Source: Phyllobacteriaceae bacterium
Lineage (GTDB): Bacteria; Pseudomonadota; Alphaproteobacteria; Rhizobiales; Rhizobiaceae
Length of the DNA stretch: 47,446 nucleotides
Direction of reading: 5' to 3'
NCBI GenBank assembly: GCA_029279965.1
Contig: JAJUHJ010000011.1
Location: 1 to 47,446, forward strand
Under the pieces are notes generated by a model. It saw only the letters and a program-made list of their open reading frames with translations, searched no databases and was not told the origin of the DNA. Position numbers and translations under genes: made by a program. This document shows positions 1 to 8,527 of this stretch, piece by piece. Positions within the stretch are counted from its first letter, which is position 1. The number at the start of each line of letters is the position of its first letter.

Positions 1-1
1 C

Positions 2-1693
2 GACTGCCTTTTCGCGCTCCTTTCCCTCCTGGCGGTGGGATACGTGGCCGTGGGTTACCCGCAGATCGTCAACTTCATCTTTTCGAAGCCGCCAAGCGCC
101 TATGTGCCGGGCCTGATCGCCATTCCGCTTCTGCTCGAGGCGCTGCGCCGCACGACCGGCCTGTCGCTTGTCATCATCATCGGTGTCTTTCTGCTTTATG
201 CGCTTTTCGGTGATCTCGTTCCCGGACGACTCGCAGGGCGGCCACAGGACTGGCAGATGCTGTCGGGCTACATGGCATTCGACGTCAACGGCATATTCGG
301 CATCCCCATGGCCGTGGCGGCGACGGTTGTCGTCACCTTCATCCTGTTCGGCAGCGTACTCGGGGTGAGTGGCGGTTCACGCTTCTTCACCGATGCGTCG
401 CTGCTTGTCATGGGGCGGTTTCGCGGCGGCTCCATGAAGATCGCCGTTCTGGCCTCAGCTCTTTTCGGCTCCGTATCGGGCTCGGCCGTGGCCAATGTCA
501 CGGCGACGGGCATTGTCACAATTCCGATGATCAAGCGTGACGGCTATCCCGGGCACAAGGCTGGCGCCATCGAGGCCGTAGCCTCGACCGGTGGTCAGCT
601 CATGCCGCCCGTCATGGGAGCGGCCGCCTTTCTGATGGCCGAATTTCTCCAGGTTTCCTACGCAGAGATTGCGCTTGCCGCGCTGGTGCCTTCACTGCTG
701 TATTACGTGGCACTGTTTATCCAGGCCGATCTGGAGGCAGCTCGCCTTGGCATTTCCCGTCTTGCCGAGAGCGACGTGCCGGAAGGTAGGACAGTCCTGA
801 CCGGCGTGCATTTCCTGCTTGCTTTCGTTGTTCTGATCGGCGCCCTCTTCGGGCTACGGTGGCAGCCGGAGCGGGCGGCGCTCGCCGCCGCGCTCTCCGT
901 CGTCATCACCTCGCTCGTCTTCGGCTATCAGTCGGCACGACCCAAAATCGGAACGCTGTTCAGCGCCATCGTGGAGACGGGGCGGTCGGTGGTTGAGATC
1001 ATCATCATTTCGGCTGCTGCCGGCCTGGTGATCGGCGTCCTCAACGTTACTGGCCTGAGCTTCAATCTCACTTACCTGCTCGTCCAGATCGGCGGTGGCA
1101 ACACCATCGTTCTGCTCACGCTTTCGGCGATCATTTGCATCGTGCTGGGCATGGGGCTGCCCACGCTCGGCGTTTACGTGCTGCTTGCCGCGCTGGTGGC
1201 GCCCGCGATGGTGCAGGTCGGGATCGAGCCGATTGCCGCGCATCTCTTTGTCCTCTATTTCGGCATGATGTCGATGATCACGCCGCCCATAGCCATTGCC
1301 GCATTTGCTGCCGCCAGCATCGCCAAAGCGCCGGCCATGCAGACCGGCCTTGCTTCCGTGAAATTCGGCTGGGTGGCCTTCATTGTGCCGTTCCTCTTCG
1401 TCTATTCGCCTTCGATGCTTCTTCTGGGCGACATGTCGGACGTCGTGCTGGCGGTCATCACGGCGGTTGTCGGGGTATGGCTCGTCTCGGCGGCCCTCGC
1501 TGGCTATGCTGTAGGCAGGCTTTCACTTGCCATGCGTGTTCTTTTCGGCTTCTTCGGCCTCATGGCGCTTATCCCGGCAGGCATGTTCCCGGGAGCGACC
1601 TACACCGACATGGTCGGCGTCGCAGGTGGAGCGGCGTTGCTGGCCATCGAGGCATACCGGAAGCGCGAGCAGCAGAAGAAGGCGCTAAGTTGA
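2..1693 (+). CDS. TRAP transporter fused permease (4TM/12TM), 5' end outside window
   Basis: Membrane permease of a tripartite ATP-independent periplasmic transporter, which imports organic acids with a separate periplasmic binding protein. The reading frame is open to the window edge, so the gene is truncated here; 563 residues are visible, while fused TRAP permeases usually have 650-850. Many hydrophobic segments are seen. The DctM-type core includes FGSVSGSAVANVTATG, TGGQLMPPVMGAAAF and the second repeat GMGLPTLGVYVLLAALVAPA, followed by MSMITPPIAIAAFAAASIA. A GTG at 35 is an internal codon, not the start, because hydrophobic coding continues upstream of it. The stop overlaps the TTG start of the downstream IclR gene, which implies translational coupling. 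The substrate is unknown; the neighbouring amidohydrolase and aldehyde dehydrogenase suggest an aromatic or carboxylic acid. Confidence 0.93.
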   Translation, partial: DCLFALLSLLAVGYVAVGYPQIVNFIFSKPPSAYVPGLIAIPLLLEALRRTTGLSLVIIIGVFLLYALFGDLVPGRLAGRPQDWQMLSGYMAFDVNGIFGIPMAVAATVVVTFILFGSVLGVSGGSRFFTDASLLVMGRFRGGSMKIAVLASALFGSVSGSAVANVTATGIVTIPMIKRDGYPGHKAGAIEAVASTGGQLMPPVMGAAAFLMAEFLQVSYAEIALAALVPSLLYYVALFIQADLEAARLGISRLAESDVPEGRTVLTGVHFLLAFVVLIGALFGLRWQPERAALAAALSVVITSLVFGYQSARPKIGTLFSAIVETGRSVVEIIIISAAAGLVIGVLNVTGLSFNLTYLLVQIGGGNTIVLLTLSAIICIVLGMGLPTLGVYVLLAALVAPAMVQVGIEPIAAHLFVLYFGMMSMITPPIAIAAFAAASIAKAPAMQTGLASVKFGWVAFIVPFLFVYSPSMLLLGDMSDVVLAVITAVVGVWLVSAALAGYAVGRLSLAMRVLFGFFGLMALIPAGMFPGATYTDMVGVAGGAALLAIEAYRKREQQKKALS

Positions 1694-2472
1694 GCGAGGA
1701 ACAGGCGGTAAACAGTCTCAAGCGGGGTCTTGCCATTCTGGAGGTCTTCTCCGAGGACCGGCTTGAATGGACCCCCGAAGAGTTGATGGACAGGCTGGGC
1801 TACAGCCGCCCCACGCTCTACCGATATCTCAAGGCCTTAAGGGAAGCCGGTCTTCTCAGCTCCACGCCCAGCGCGGGCTTCACGCTCGGCCCCAAGGTGG
1901 TCGAGATGGACTTTCTTCTGCGCAAATCCGATGCGCTGATCCTCAATGGTCAGGAGCATCTGAACAATCTCACCGAGCGATACAGTTGCACCGCTCTGCT
2001 GGTGCGTCGCTATGGCAACCGGATCCTTTGCGTCGCTTCGGAACAATCGGCGGTCAGGCCGCGCAGCAGCTATCCTCGCGGCCGGCCAATGCCGCTTGCC
2101 CGCGGCGCGATTGCCCGCTCTCTGATGGCTTTTCTGCCGCGCCGCCATCTCCTCCCGCTTATCGAAAGCACCATTGACGATTTGCGTGACATCGGTCTCG
2201 GGAGCACGGTGGAAGAGGTCCATGAAAGCCTCAAGCGGGTGAGGAAAGCGGGATATGCCGTGGCCTTCGGCGAGGTAACGCCCGGTGTTGTCGGCATTGC
2301 CGCGCCTGTCTTCGACGCAGGCCGAAGCCCCATTGCCGCCATGTGCGTGACGATCGCCGGACAACTCGTCGACGGCAATATGATTGATGAGATCAGCGGC
2401 CATGTGCGGCAGGCCGCGGCTGAGCTCACCCAGAGCCTGTCGGCGGAACGCCAAGCCATCGCCGCGCAATAA
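1690..2472 (+). CDS. IclR family transcriptional regulator
   Basis: Predicted DNA-binding regulator of 260 aa, the usual IclR length. The N-terminal winged helix-turn-helix is seen at about residues 10-65 (SLKRGLAILEVFSED, then GYSRPTLYRYLKALREAGLL), followed by an effector-binding domain (VVGIAAPVFDAG near residue 200). The TTG at 1690 is chosen as start because it overlaps the TRAP permease stop (TTGA) and places the helix-turn-helix at the expected distance from the N-terminus; the frame stays open upstream only as a shadow of the permease gene. It lies between the transporter and the catabolic genes, so it probably controls this cluster in response to a pathway compound. The ligand cannot be told from sequence. 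Confidence 0.9.
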   Translation: MSEEQAVNSLKRGLAILEVFSEDRLEWTPEELMDRLGYSRPTLYRYLKALREAGLLSSTPSAGFTLGPKVVEMDFLLRKSDALILNGQEHLNNLTERYSCTALLVRRYGNRILCVASEQSAVRPRSSYPRGRPMPLARGAIARSLMAFLPRRHLLPLIESTIDDLRDIGLGSTVEEVHESLKRVRKAGYAVAFGEVTPGVVGIAAPVFDAGRSPIAAMCVTIAGQLVDGNMIDEISGHVRQAAAELTQSLSAERQAIAAQ

Positions 2473-2552
2473 TCTCGTCCCTTGAGATAAATGTTGACTT
2501 CCAGAAGCGGGCTGCGCATCCTTCTCGCATTCCGTTTCCGTGCGAGGGCTCC

Positions 2553-3569
2553 ATGAAGAAGATCGACATTTTCAACCATATCTGGCCGAAGCCGTTCTAC
2601 GATGCGCTGATCGACCATGTTGGCGAAATGACGGACATCACCATGCGCTCCGGTGCTGTGCCGATGATGACGGAGCTTGACCGTCGTTTTGAGGTGATGG
2701 ACATGTTCGGCGAGGATTACCAGCAGATCCTCTCGCTCGCCTCGCCGCCGCTGGAAAACATTGCAGGACCTGAAAAGGCGCTGGAGCTCTCGCGCATCGG
2801 CTCGGATTCCATGGCCGAGCTCTGCCGGAAATATCCCGAACGTTTCCCCGGTTTCATCGGCACCGCGCCGATGAACAATCCCGACGCGCTCGTGCGCGAG
2901 AGCCAGCGCGCGGTGGAAGAGCTTGGCGCCGTCGGCATGCAGATTTTCACCAATGTGTCGGGCAAACCTCTCGACCTGCCCGAGTTCGAGCCGTTCTTCG
3001 AATACATGGCTTCTGCCGGAAAACCCGTCTGGCTGCACCCCGCGCGTGGCGAGAATTTTCCCGATTACCTGTCGGAGAAGCGCTCCGAATATGAAATCTG
3101 GTGGACCTTCGGCTGGCCCTACGAGACTTCGGCCGCGATGGCTCGTCTCGTCTTTTCCGGATTCTTCGACAAATATCCGGGCCTGAAGATCATCACCCAT
3201 CACGCCGGCGGCATGATCCCCTTTTTCGAAGGTCGTGTCGGCCCCGGCTGGGATCAGATGGGCAAGCGGACGACCGACCGCGACCTAGCCGCCGTCCGGG
3301 AGGGACTGAAGCGGCCGCATCTGGAGTATTTCAAGGAGTTTTACGCCGATACGGCATCCTTCGGCTCGCGCAAAGCCATTGAACACGCCATCGAATTTTT
3401 CGGCGAGGACCGCGTGCTCTTTGCCTCCGATGCGCCTTTCGATCCGGAGCGCGGACCCATGTATATCCGCGAGACCATTCGTATTCTGGATACGCTCGAC
3501 GTGTCCGATACGACGCGCCGGAAACTCTATCAGGACAATGCGGTAAAGCTGCTCGGCCTGAGCATCTGA
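2553..3569 (+). CDS. Amidohydrolase family protein (ACMSD-like)
   Basis: Metal-dependent TIM-barrel hydrolase/decarboxylase of the amidohydrolase 2 family (338 aa), related to ACMSD and aromatic-acid decarboxylases. Visible motifs are IDIFNHIWP at residues 4-12, LHPARG with His162, ITHHAGG with His216/217, and the catalytic Asp293 in LFASDAPFDPERGP. The usual N-terminal HxH metal pair is reduced: the first His position is Phe7 (F-N-H). The start is preceded by a GAGGG sequence. The aldehyde dehydrogenase follows after 10 nt, so the two are probably cotranscribed. The likely role is a decarboxylation or hydrolysis step in breakdown of the compound imported by the TRAP system; the substrate is not determined. 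Confidence 0.85.
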   Translation: MKKIDIFNHIWPKPFYDALIDHVGEMTDITMRSGAVPMMTELDRRFEVMDMFGEDYQQILSLASPPLENIAGPEKALELSRIGSDSMAELCRKYPERFPGFIGTAPMNNPDALVRESQRAVEELGAVGMQIFTNVSGKPLDLPEFEPFFEYMASAGKPVWLHPARGENFPDYLSEKRSEYEIWWTFGWPYETSAAMARLVFSGFFDKYPGLKIITHHAGGMIPFFEGRVGPGWDQMGKRTTDRDLAAVREGLKRPHLEYFKEFYADTASFGSRKAIEHAIEFFGEDRVLFASDAPFDPERGPMYIRETIRILDTLDVSDTTRRKLYQDNAVKLLGLSI

Positions 3570-3579
3570 GGAGGAAGCG

Positions 3580-5031
3580 ATGGCGGCCGCAACGCGTACG
3601 GCGCTCAACTATCTCAATGGCGAGTGGATGGGCACGGATTCCTCCAGCGAGAGCTTGAACCCGGCCGATGGCGGCGTTCTCGGCAGCTACAGCCCCGGCT
3701 CGCGCGCCCTCGCCGATCAGGCCGCGGCCATTGCCCGCCAGACCTTCGACCATACCGCCTGGGCCGCGTCGCCGCGCCTGCGTGCCGATGTACTTTACGA
3801 GCTTGCCGATCGGCTGGAGGCAGCGAAGGAGGATCTCGCTGAGCTCATCGTGGCCGAAAACGGCAAACTCCGGCGTGAAGCCTTGGGCGAGATGATCGGC
3901 GCGATTTCAGAGACGCGCTACTATGCCGGTCTTGCGCGCACGGTGCTCGGCCGCACATTGGAGACGGCGCCGGGCAACTTCTCCATGATGAATCGCGAAG
4001 CTGCCGGTGTCGCGGCAGTCATCGTGCCGTGGAACGCGCCGGTAACGCTGCTCGTCCGCTCATTGGGACCGGCATTGGCGGCAGGCTGCACCGTCGTCAT
4101 CAAGCCTGCACCGCAAACGCCGCTTATCCATTTCCGTGTGATGCAATGTCTCGATGATTGCCCTTCTCTGCCCCGGGGGGTGGTCAACTCTGTGAACGAG
4201 AATGGCATCGAGGTTGGCGAGGCGCTGGTCGCATCCAGCGACATTGACGTCATCAGCTTCACCGGTTCCAGCCGCACCGGAAAGAGCATCATGGCGGGAG
4301 CCGCACCCACTCTGAAGCGGTTGTCGCTCGAACTGGGCGGCAAGGCGCCGGCCGTGATATTCGATGATGCCGATCTCGATCAAGCCTGCCGCGAACTGAC
4401 CACCGGCGCGTTGATGATGGCAGGCCAGATCTGCATCGCCGCGGCGCGGTTCCTTGTGCACAAGCCGGTGGAAAAGGACTTCACACAACGCATCCGCGCA
4501 GCTTTCGAAGCGGTGCGCGTCGGGCCCGGCGCTGACGCGGCAAGCGGCATGGGCGCGCTCATCGATATGGACAACCGGGCACGGATCTGCCGCCTCATTG
4601 AGCAGGCGGGGGATGAGGGCGAACTGGTGCTGAAGGGTGGGGTTCCAGACGGCCCGCTGTCGCGCGGCGCCTTCGTTACGCCCACTCTGTTCCGCATGGA
4701 TGATTTGCGCTCCGATCTGGTGCAGGAAGAACTGTTTGGCCCCATCGTTTCCATCGAGACATTCGGGGACGAGGCCGAAGCTGTTGCAAAGGCAAACGCC
4801 ACCAGCTACGGCCTTGCAGCAAGCGTTTTCTCCCGCGATGTCAACCGCGTCATGCGCGTTTCGCGCGCGATCCGCGCCGGCACGGTCTGGCTCAACTGTC
4901 ACAGCCGGCTGTTCGCAGAAGGTGAAACGGGCGGCTATCGCCAATCCGGCCTGGGCCGGCTGCACGGAATCGAAGGGCTCAACGATTTTCTGGAGACGAA
5001 GCACGTCTATCTGGAAGCCGGCACAACCTGA
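3580..5031 (+). CDS. NAD(P)-dependent aldehyde dehydrogenase
   Basis: Oxidises an aldehyde to its acid with NAD(P)+ in the cytoplasm. At 483 aa it has full family length. Catalytic features are present: Asn152 in VPWNAP, general base Glu251 in LELGGKAP and nucleophile Cys285 in GQICIAAAR. The cofactor loop FTGSSRTGKSI and the C-terminal QEELFGPIVSIETFGDE motif are also seen. A GAGGAAG ribosome site precedes the ATG. It is the last gene of the TRAP-IclR-amidohydrolase group and converges on the minus-strand gene that follows, so it probably completes the same catabolic route. The exact aldehyde is unknown; semialdehydes and aromatic aldehydes are common substrates of this family. Confidence 0.93.
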   Translation: MAAATRTALNYLNGEWMGTDSSSESLNPADGGVLGSYSPGSRALADQAAAIARQTFDHTAWAASPRLRADVLYELADRLEAAKEDLAELIVAENGKLRREALGEMIGAISETRYYAGLARTVLGRTLETAPGNFSMMNREAAGVAAVIVPWNAPVTLLVRSLGPALAAGCTVVIKPAPQTPLIHFRVMQCLDDCPSLPRGVVNSVNENGIEVGEALVASSDIDVISFTGSSRTGKSIMAGAAPTLKRLSLELGGKAPAVIFDDADLDQACRELTTGALMMAGQICIAAARFLVHKPVEKDFTQRIRAAFEAVRVGPGADAASGMGALIDMDNRARICRLIEQAGDEGELVLKGGVPDGPLSRGAFVTPTLFRMDDLRSDLVQEELFGPIVSIETFGDEAEAVAKANATSYGLAASVFSRDVNRVMRVSRAIRAGTVWLNCHSRLFAEGETGGYRQSGLGRLHGIEGLNDFLETKHVYLEAGTT

Positions 5032-5070
5032 GGATCGTGTGTTCTCCGTCCAAAACGGACGCACAACGCT

Positions 5071-5655
5071 CTACGTGTCCAGCCTGAACTCCGACGTTAC
5101 CTCCAGGGCGCGGTCCTCACGCGCGGAACCACCGTCAACCGGGCGATGCGCGGCGATGACGCGATCCCGTTCGTAAATGAGTGCGGCGATCTCCTCCTCA
5201 TAGGCCGTGAAGATCGCGGTGAGCCAACGGTTGACCAGATAGGAGGGGCGCGGCATCTGTACATCGAAGCGCGTCAGGAGAGCGGCAGTTTGCGCCGCAT
5301 CCAGCCAGTCGTCCGCCACCACCCATTGATTGACGGTGAACAGGCGCAACGCCCGGCCATAGGCGTCGACACCCACCGCCGCAAGGTGGTGAATGGCGCC
5401 GTCCGGGCCGTCTGGCCTCAGAAAGCAGTGGAAGTGGCCATGCTCGGCCGCACCCTCTTCCGCCGAATGAGAATGATAGTACCATTGCGCGCCGCTCGCC
5501 GGATCGAATACATCGCCCGGCGGATAGTGCTCCCACGTCTTGATTTCGCCAGCGTCTCGAAACGTCTCCAGAAGCACGTTGAGTCCGGCTTTGGCGAGCA
5601 CGCGCTCGCAAAAGGCGATCTCGCGCAAGGCGAGGCTTTTGGCCTCCCGCCTCAT
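5071..5655 (-). CDS. Conserved hypothetical protein with HxH motifs (possibly DUF6969-like)
   Basis: A 194-aa soluble protein with no signal peptide and no recognised catalytic domain. The core has histidine-rich segments, WYYHSHS near residue 58 and EHGHFHCFLRP near residue 71, then an acidic/aromatic region TVNQWVVADDWLDA. The His pattern could bind metal, but this is inference. It resembles a conserved family I recall as DUF6969, which could not be checked. Its ATG overlaps the stop of the Cys-repeat peptide gene (TCAT at 5652-5655 on the plus strand), so it is the last gene of the sulfur-transport operon and probably works with it. Confidence 0.7.
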   Translation of the reverse strand: MRREAKSLALREIAFCERVLAKAGLNVLLETFRDAGEIKTWEHYPPGDVFDPASGAQWYYHSHSAEEGAAEHGHFHCFLRPDGPDGAIHHLAAVGVDAYGRALRLFTVNQWVVADDWLDAAQTAALLTRFDVQMPRPSYLVNRWLTAIFTAYEEEIAALIYERDRVIAAHRPVDGGSAREDRALEVTSEFRLDT

Positions 5656-5957
5656 CCGCCAGAATCCCGCGGCAACGGCGCTGGAGGCGGGGGCAGCTTC
5701 GGCTTTTCCTCATCTCTCGCCAGAGGTGCGGGCGGTGGTGCAAGTTTTGGCGCGGCCGCGGCACATGGCGAGGCAGGCGCCGGGGCGCAAGGTGCAGCGG
5801 CTGCGCAAGGCGCAGCGGCGGCACAGGGAGCTGCGCCTGAAATGGAACCGGCCTGTGTTGTGGCAGACGGCGCCGGATGGTTGTAGTGATCGACGGCAAC
5901 GGCAGCCGTGCCTGCGGCCAGCGCCGCGCCGAAAAGGAGCGTGTTGCGTGCGGTCAT
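5652..5957 (-). CDS. Small Cys/Pro/Ala-rich membrane-anchored protein
   Basis: A 101-aa protein with an N-terminal hydrophobic segment (residues 2-22, a signal anchor or signal peptide) followed by low-complexity sequence. Four Pro-Cys pairs lie in Ala/Pro spacers (APCAAAAPCAAAAPC, then SPC), and the C-terminus repeats PPPAPLARD and PPPAPLPRD. No known domain is recognised. It overlaps both neighbours by 4 nt, between a YeeE/YedE-like transporter and a His-rich protein, so it is very likely a real gene despite its composition. Regularly spaced cysteines outside the membrane could carry sulfane sulfur or bind metal; this is inference. GC-rich repeats can mimic coding sequence, but the overlaps on both sides argue against that. 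Confidence 0.65.
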   Translation of the reverse strand: MTARNTLLFGAALAAGTAAVAVDHYNHPAPSATTQAGSISGAAPCAAAAPCAAAAPCAPAPASPCAAAAPKLAPPPAPLARDEEKPKLPPPPAPLPRDSGG

Positions 5958-7168
5958 TTTCTGGCAAATCCATCTAAACCGAAGAAGGGCCGCATCCGGA
6001 TACCGACGATGGAGCCTGCAAAAGCGGCGGCGAACCAGAGCCAGCCATGCAGGCTGCCCGAAGCGATGCCGCTGAACAGAGCGCCGATGTTGCAGCCGAA
6101 TGAAAGCCGAGCGCCGTAGCCCATAAGAATGCCTCCGACGGCGGCAGCGAGCATGGACGCAAAAGGCACTTTCACCCTCGGAGCGAATTTTCCGGCAAGG
6201 CTTGCCGCCAGTCCGGCGCCGAGGATGATCCCGAAATTCATGACCGAGGTGGTATCGGCCAGCACACTCCTGCCAAGCGCGGCCTGCGGACCCGGCCAGT
6301 TCCAGAAATCCCAGCTTTCAACCGGGACGCCAGCAGCCTGCGCGATCTTGGCGCCCCAGAGGCCGAAGCCGAATGTGACCGACCAGGGATGGCCGGCCAG
6401 AAGCAGTGTGGCAATGTTGAGGATCGCCAGAAGAAGCCCCGCACCGACAAGGGGCCACGGACCGCGAAGGACCCAGCTCCACCCCGGCCGCGACGGGCCG
6501 GGTTCGGCTTCCAGGCCTCCGTGCGTTCGCCGCTCGATGACGACCGTTGCGAGTGCCACCAGCGCGAGCCCTGCAAGCGTGATCAGGATCGCGGTACCGA
6601 CACCCAACTCGGCGCCAAGGCCGATAGCCGGCATGGAGGGCAGGGCCAGCCACCATGGCAGATGAGCCGTGCCGATCACCGCACCCACAATAAAGAAGAT
6701 GAGGGTAACGAGCATACGCGAGGAGCCCCCGCCGACCGTAAACAGGGTGCCCGAGCCACACCCGCCGCCAAGCTGCATGCCAAGCCCGAACATCGCGGCG
6801 CCAATCAGCACGGACATGCCAACCGGCGCCGTCGCGCCGACAAGCGCCTGCCCGCCTACGCTGCCTGCGGAAAGGAGCGGGATCATGGCAGCGGCGGCAA
6901 CGCCGATCATCAGCATCTGGGCCCGCATCGCCCGCCCCCGCCGCTCCACGACCATACGCCGCCAGCCGCCGGTAAATCCGAAGGAAGCATGGTAGAGCGT
7001 AGCGCCGAGGAGGCCGCCAATGAGAAAGAGCGCTGCCTGGCGCAGGTCGATCAGCGCGGCAAGAGCCAGGAAACCGATAGCCAGGACACCGCCGGCCACA
7101 AGGACGGGCGCGCGGTCGGGGTTTACCGGGGGCAGGTACGCAGGGCGTTCAAATGCAAGATCTGTCAT
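5954..7168 (-). CDS. YeeE/YedE family transporter (thiosulfate/sulfur import)
   Basis: Multi-pass inner-membrane protein (404 aa) of the YeeE/YedE family, whose studied members move thiosulfate or sulfur compounds by passing sulfur along conserved cysteines. Both family signatures are present: MQLGGGCGSGTLFTVGGGSS in the first half and RLSFGCNIGALFSGIASG in the second. The ATG at 7168 is chosen because the product then starts MTDLAFERP; 24 more codons upstream overlap a hairpin-rich leader and look non-coding. An exported rhodanese is encoded 147 nt upstream, and the gene overlaps the Cys-rich peptide gene by 4 nt. It therefore probably imports sulfur released or carried by the periplasmic sulfurtransferase. 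Confidence 0.9.
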   Translation of the reverse strand: MTDLAFERPAYLPPVNPDRAPVLVAGGVLAIGFLALAALIDLRQAALFLIGGLLGATLYHASFGFTGGWRRMVVERRGRAMRAQMLMIGVAAAAMIPLLSAGSVGGQALVGATAPVGMSVLIGAAMFGLGMQLGGGCGSGTLFTVGGGSSRMLVTLIFFIVGAVIGTAHLPWWLALPSMPAIGLGAELGVGTAILITLAGLALVALATVVIERRTHGGLEAEPGPSRPGWSWVLRGPWPLVGAGLLLAILNIATLLLAGHPWSVTFGFGLWGAKIAQAAGVPVESWDFWNWPGPQAALGRSVLADTTSVMNFGIILGAGLAASLAGKFAPRVKVPFASMLAAAVGGILMGYGARLSFGCNIGALFSGIASGSLHGWLWFAAAFAGSIVGIRMRPFFGLDGFARK

Positions 7169-7207
7169 GAGATATCCATTGCCCGCCGGACGGGCTGCCG
7201 AAAACAA

Positions 7208-7237
7208 CGAATGTCCGGGGACGATGCCGGACATTCG
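7208..7237 (-). other. Perfect inverted repeat in the leader of the YeeE-like gene
   Basis: CGAATGTCCGG (7208-7218) pairs perfectly with CCGGACATTCG (7227-7237) around an 8-nt loop, 40 nt upstream of the transporter start. There is no T-run, so it is not a standard terminator; it could be an mRNA hairpin or an operator. Confidence 0.6.
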
Positions 7238-7250
7238 CAACAGGTCAGAG

Positions 7251-7301
7251 CTGCCCAGACGGGCAGATTTAACGCCTTTCCGAAAACCTGGTTCGGTTTT
7301 C
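7251..7301 (-). other. Two further intercistronic hairpins after the rhodanese gene
   Basis: GAAAACC (7282-7288) pairs with GGTTTTC (7295-7301) and CTGCCC (7251-7256) pairs with GGGCAG (7261-7266). With the repeat at 7208-7237 this gives three consecutive stem-loops between the rhodanese stop and the transporter start. They may tune mRNA decay or relative expression. Confidence 0.5.
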
Positions 7302-7315
7302 CAGGAAACGCGACG

Positions 7316-8224
7316 CTAGCTGCGCGAATGATTCTCCACCGGCCGCGAAGGATCGCTCGTCCACTCGGTCATCGAACCATCATACATGCTCGTCTTCTTG
7401 TTGCCGAGCACTTCGCTCAGTCCGAACCAGGCAATCGAGGCCCAGTGTCCGGTGTTGCAGAAGGCGATGTTCTCTTCCCCTTCGGCGAGACCAACAGCTT
7501 CCGCCAGTGCACGCACGGTCTCCGGCTCGGCGAAAAGAGCGTGCTCGGCGCTGTAAAAGTCGCTGTGTTTGAGATTGACGGCCCCCGGCAGAGTGCCTTC
7601 GGTGCGCACGACCGGGCTCTTGGACTTGCCTTCATACTGCTCGACGGGGCGCCCGTCGACCAGCACAACGCCATTTTCGAGCGCGGCCGCTACCTCTTCG
7701 GTCGTCGCCAGAAGATCTTCCTGAAGCTCATAGGTGAATTCGGCCGGCTGCGGCTCCAGGGGTTCCGTCGCGCGCTCGCCGCCCGCCGCGTCGTACTGGC
7801 GCCAGCCGCCATCCAGGATGGAGACGGCGTCGTGTCCGAGATATTTGAAGGTCCAGTAAACACGGGTGGCGCCGCCGAATTCGGAGGAGTCCGTGCCCCA
7901 GGGCACAATGACCACGTGATCGTCATTGTCGATCCCGAGACTCTGGATAAGATCCGTGACCTGCTCGATGGGCGGCAGCATTCCCGGCACGCCGTCAACC
8001 TCCGTGCGCCAGCCGGCACTCCCGTAAGGCGCGGCAACAGCACCGGCGATATAGGGTTCATCGCCAAGATCGTAATCCTCGACATTGTCGCGAATATCCA
8101 GGATGACGAGATCATCGTTGCCGGCATTCACCTTCAGCCATTCGGCCTCGACAAGCGGGCGGGCTTCTTCGGCGAAAGCCGGGGCAGCAAACGTGACGGC
8201 AAGCGCCAGAATTGCACTGCGCAT
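7316..8224 (-). CDS. Exported sulfurtransferase (tandem rhodanese domains)
   Basis: Periplasmic thiosulfate/3-mercaptopyruvate-type sulfurtransferase of 302 aa. A signal peptide is seen (residues 1-18, ending APAFA-EE). Two rhodanese domains follow: an inactive N-terminal one (DIRDN at about 43, GGATRVYW at about 117) and a C-terminal one with the active-site loop CNTGHWAS starting at Cys256. The start has an AGGAG site 8 nt upstream. It is the first gene before the YeeE-like transporter on the same strand, separated by a hairpin-rich leader. Its likely role is to take sulfane sulfur from thiosulfate or a similar donor in the periplasm; the exact donor and acceptor are unknown. Confidence 0.92.
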   Translation of the reverse strand: MRSAILALAVTFAAPAFAEEARPLVEAEWLKVNAGNDDLVILDIRDNVEDYDLGDEPYIAGAVAAPYGSAGWRTEVDGVPGMLPPIEQVTDLIQSLGIDNDDHVVIVPWGTDSSEFGGATRVYWTFKYLGHDAVSILDGGWRQYDAAGGERATEPLEPQPAEFTYELQEDLLATTEEVAAALENGVVLVDGRPVEQYEGKSKSPVVRTEGTLPGAVNLKHSDFYSAEHALFAEPETVRALAEAVGLAEGEENIAFCNTGHWASIAWFGLSEVLGNKKTSMYDGSMTEWTSDPSRPVENHSRS

Positions 8225-8527
8225 GGTAAGAGCTCCTTTTTACGTGGCCGGGATCTTACGCCGCGGCGCACCACGAGTCAGAGCATGCGCCAGCGTTCGC
8301 GTGGCAAGCAGGAGGAAGAAAGTTCTCCGGTCGCTGCGTCAAAGAGAATTTACGTGCTCTGCGCCGGCCATATGATGAATCGGAGCGGCTGCCGTCACTG
8401 GCGGCCCGAGCGCGCGCAGGCGGTGATGCGCGGCGGCGCGCGTCCAGATGAGCACCGCGGGAAAGCACATTCTCGGGTTGGCAAGGGCCTTGGACGTTGC
8501 AGGAAGGGGGTGGGAGCGTTCGATCCG
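8225..8527. other. Intergenic region, no gene seen
   Basis: About 300 nt between the rhodanese start and the lipoprotein stop. The rhodanese ribosome site (CTCCT on the plus strand, 8233-8237) is at its left end. The frames open through here are arginine-rich shadows without plausible starts. No clear promoter, terminator or RNA was recognised. Confidence 0.5.

Noticed and set aside
35-37. GTG at 35 as start of the TRAP permease
   Set aside because: The frame is open to the window edge and encodes a hydrophobic segment upstream, so the gene begins outside the window.
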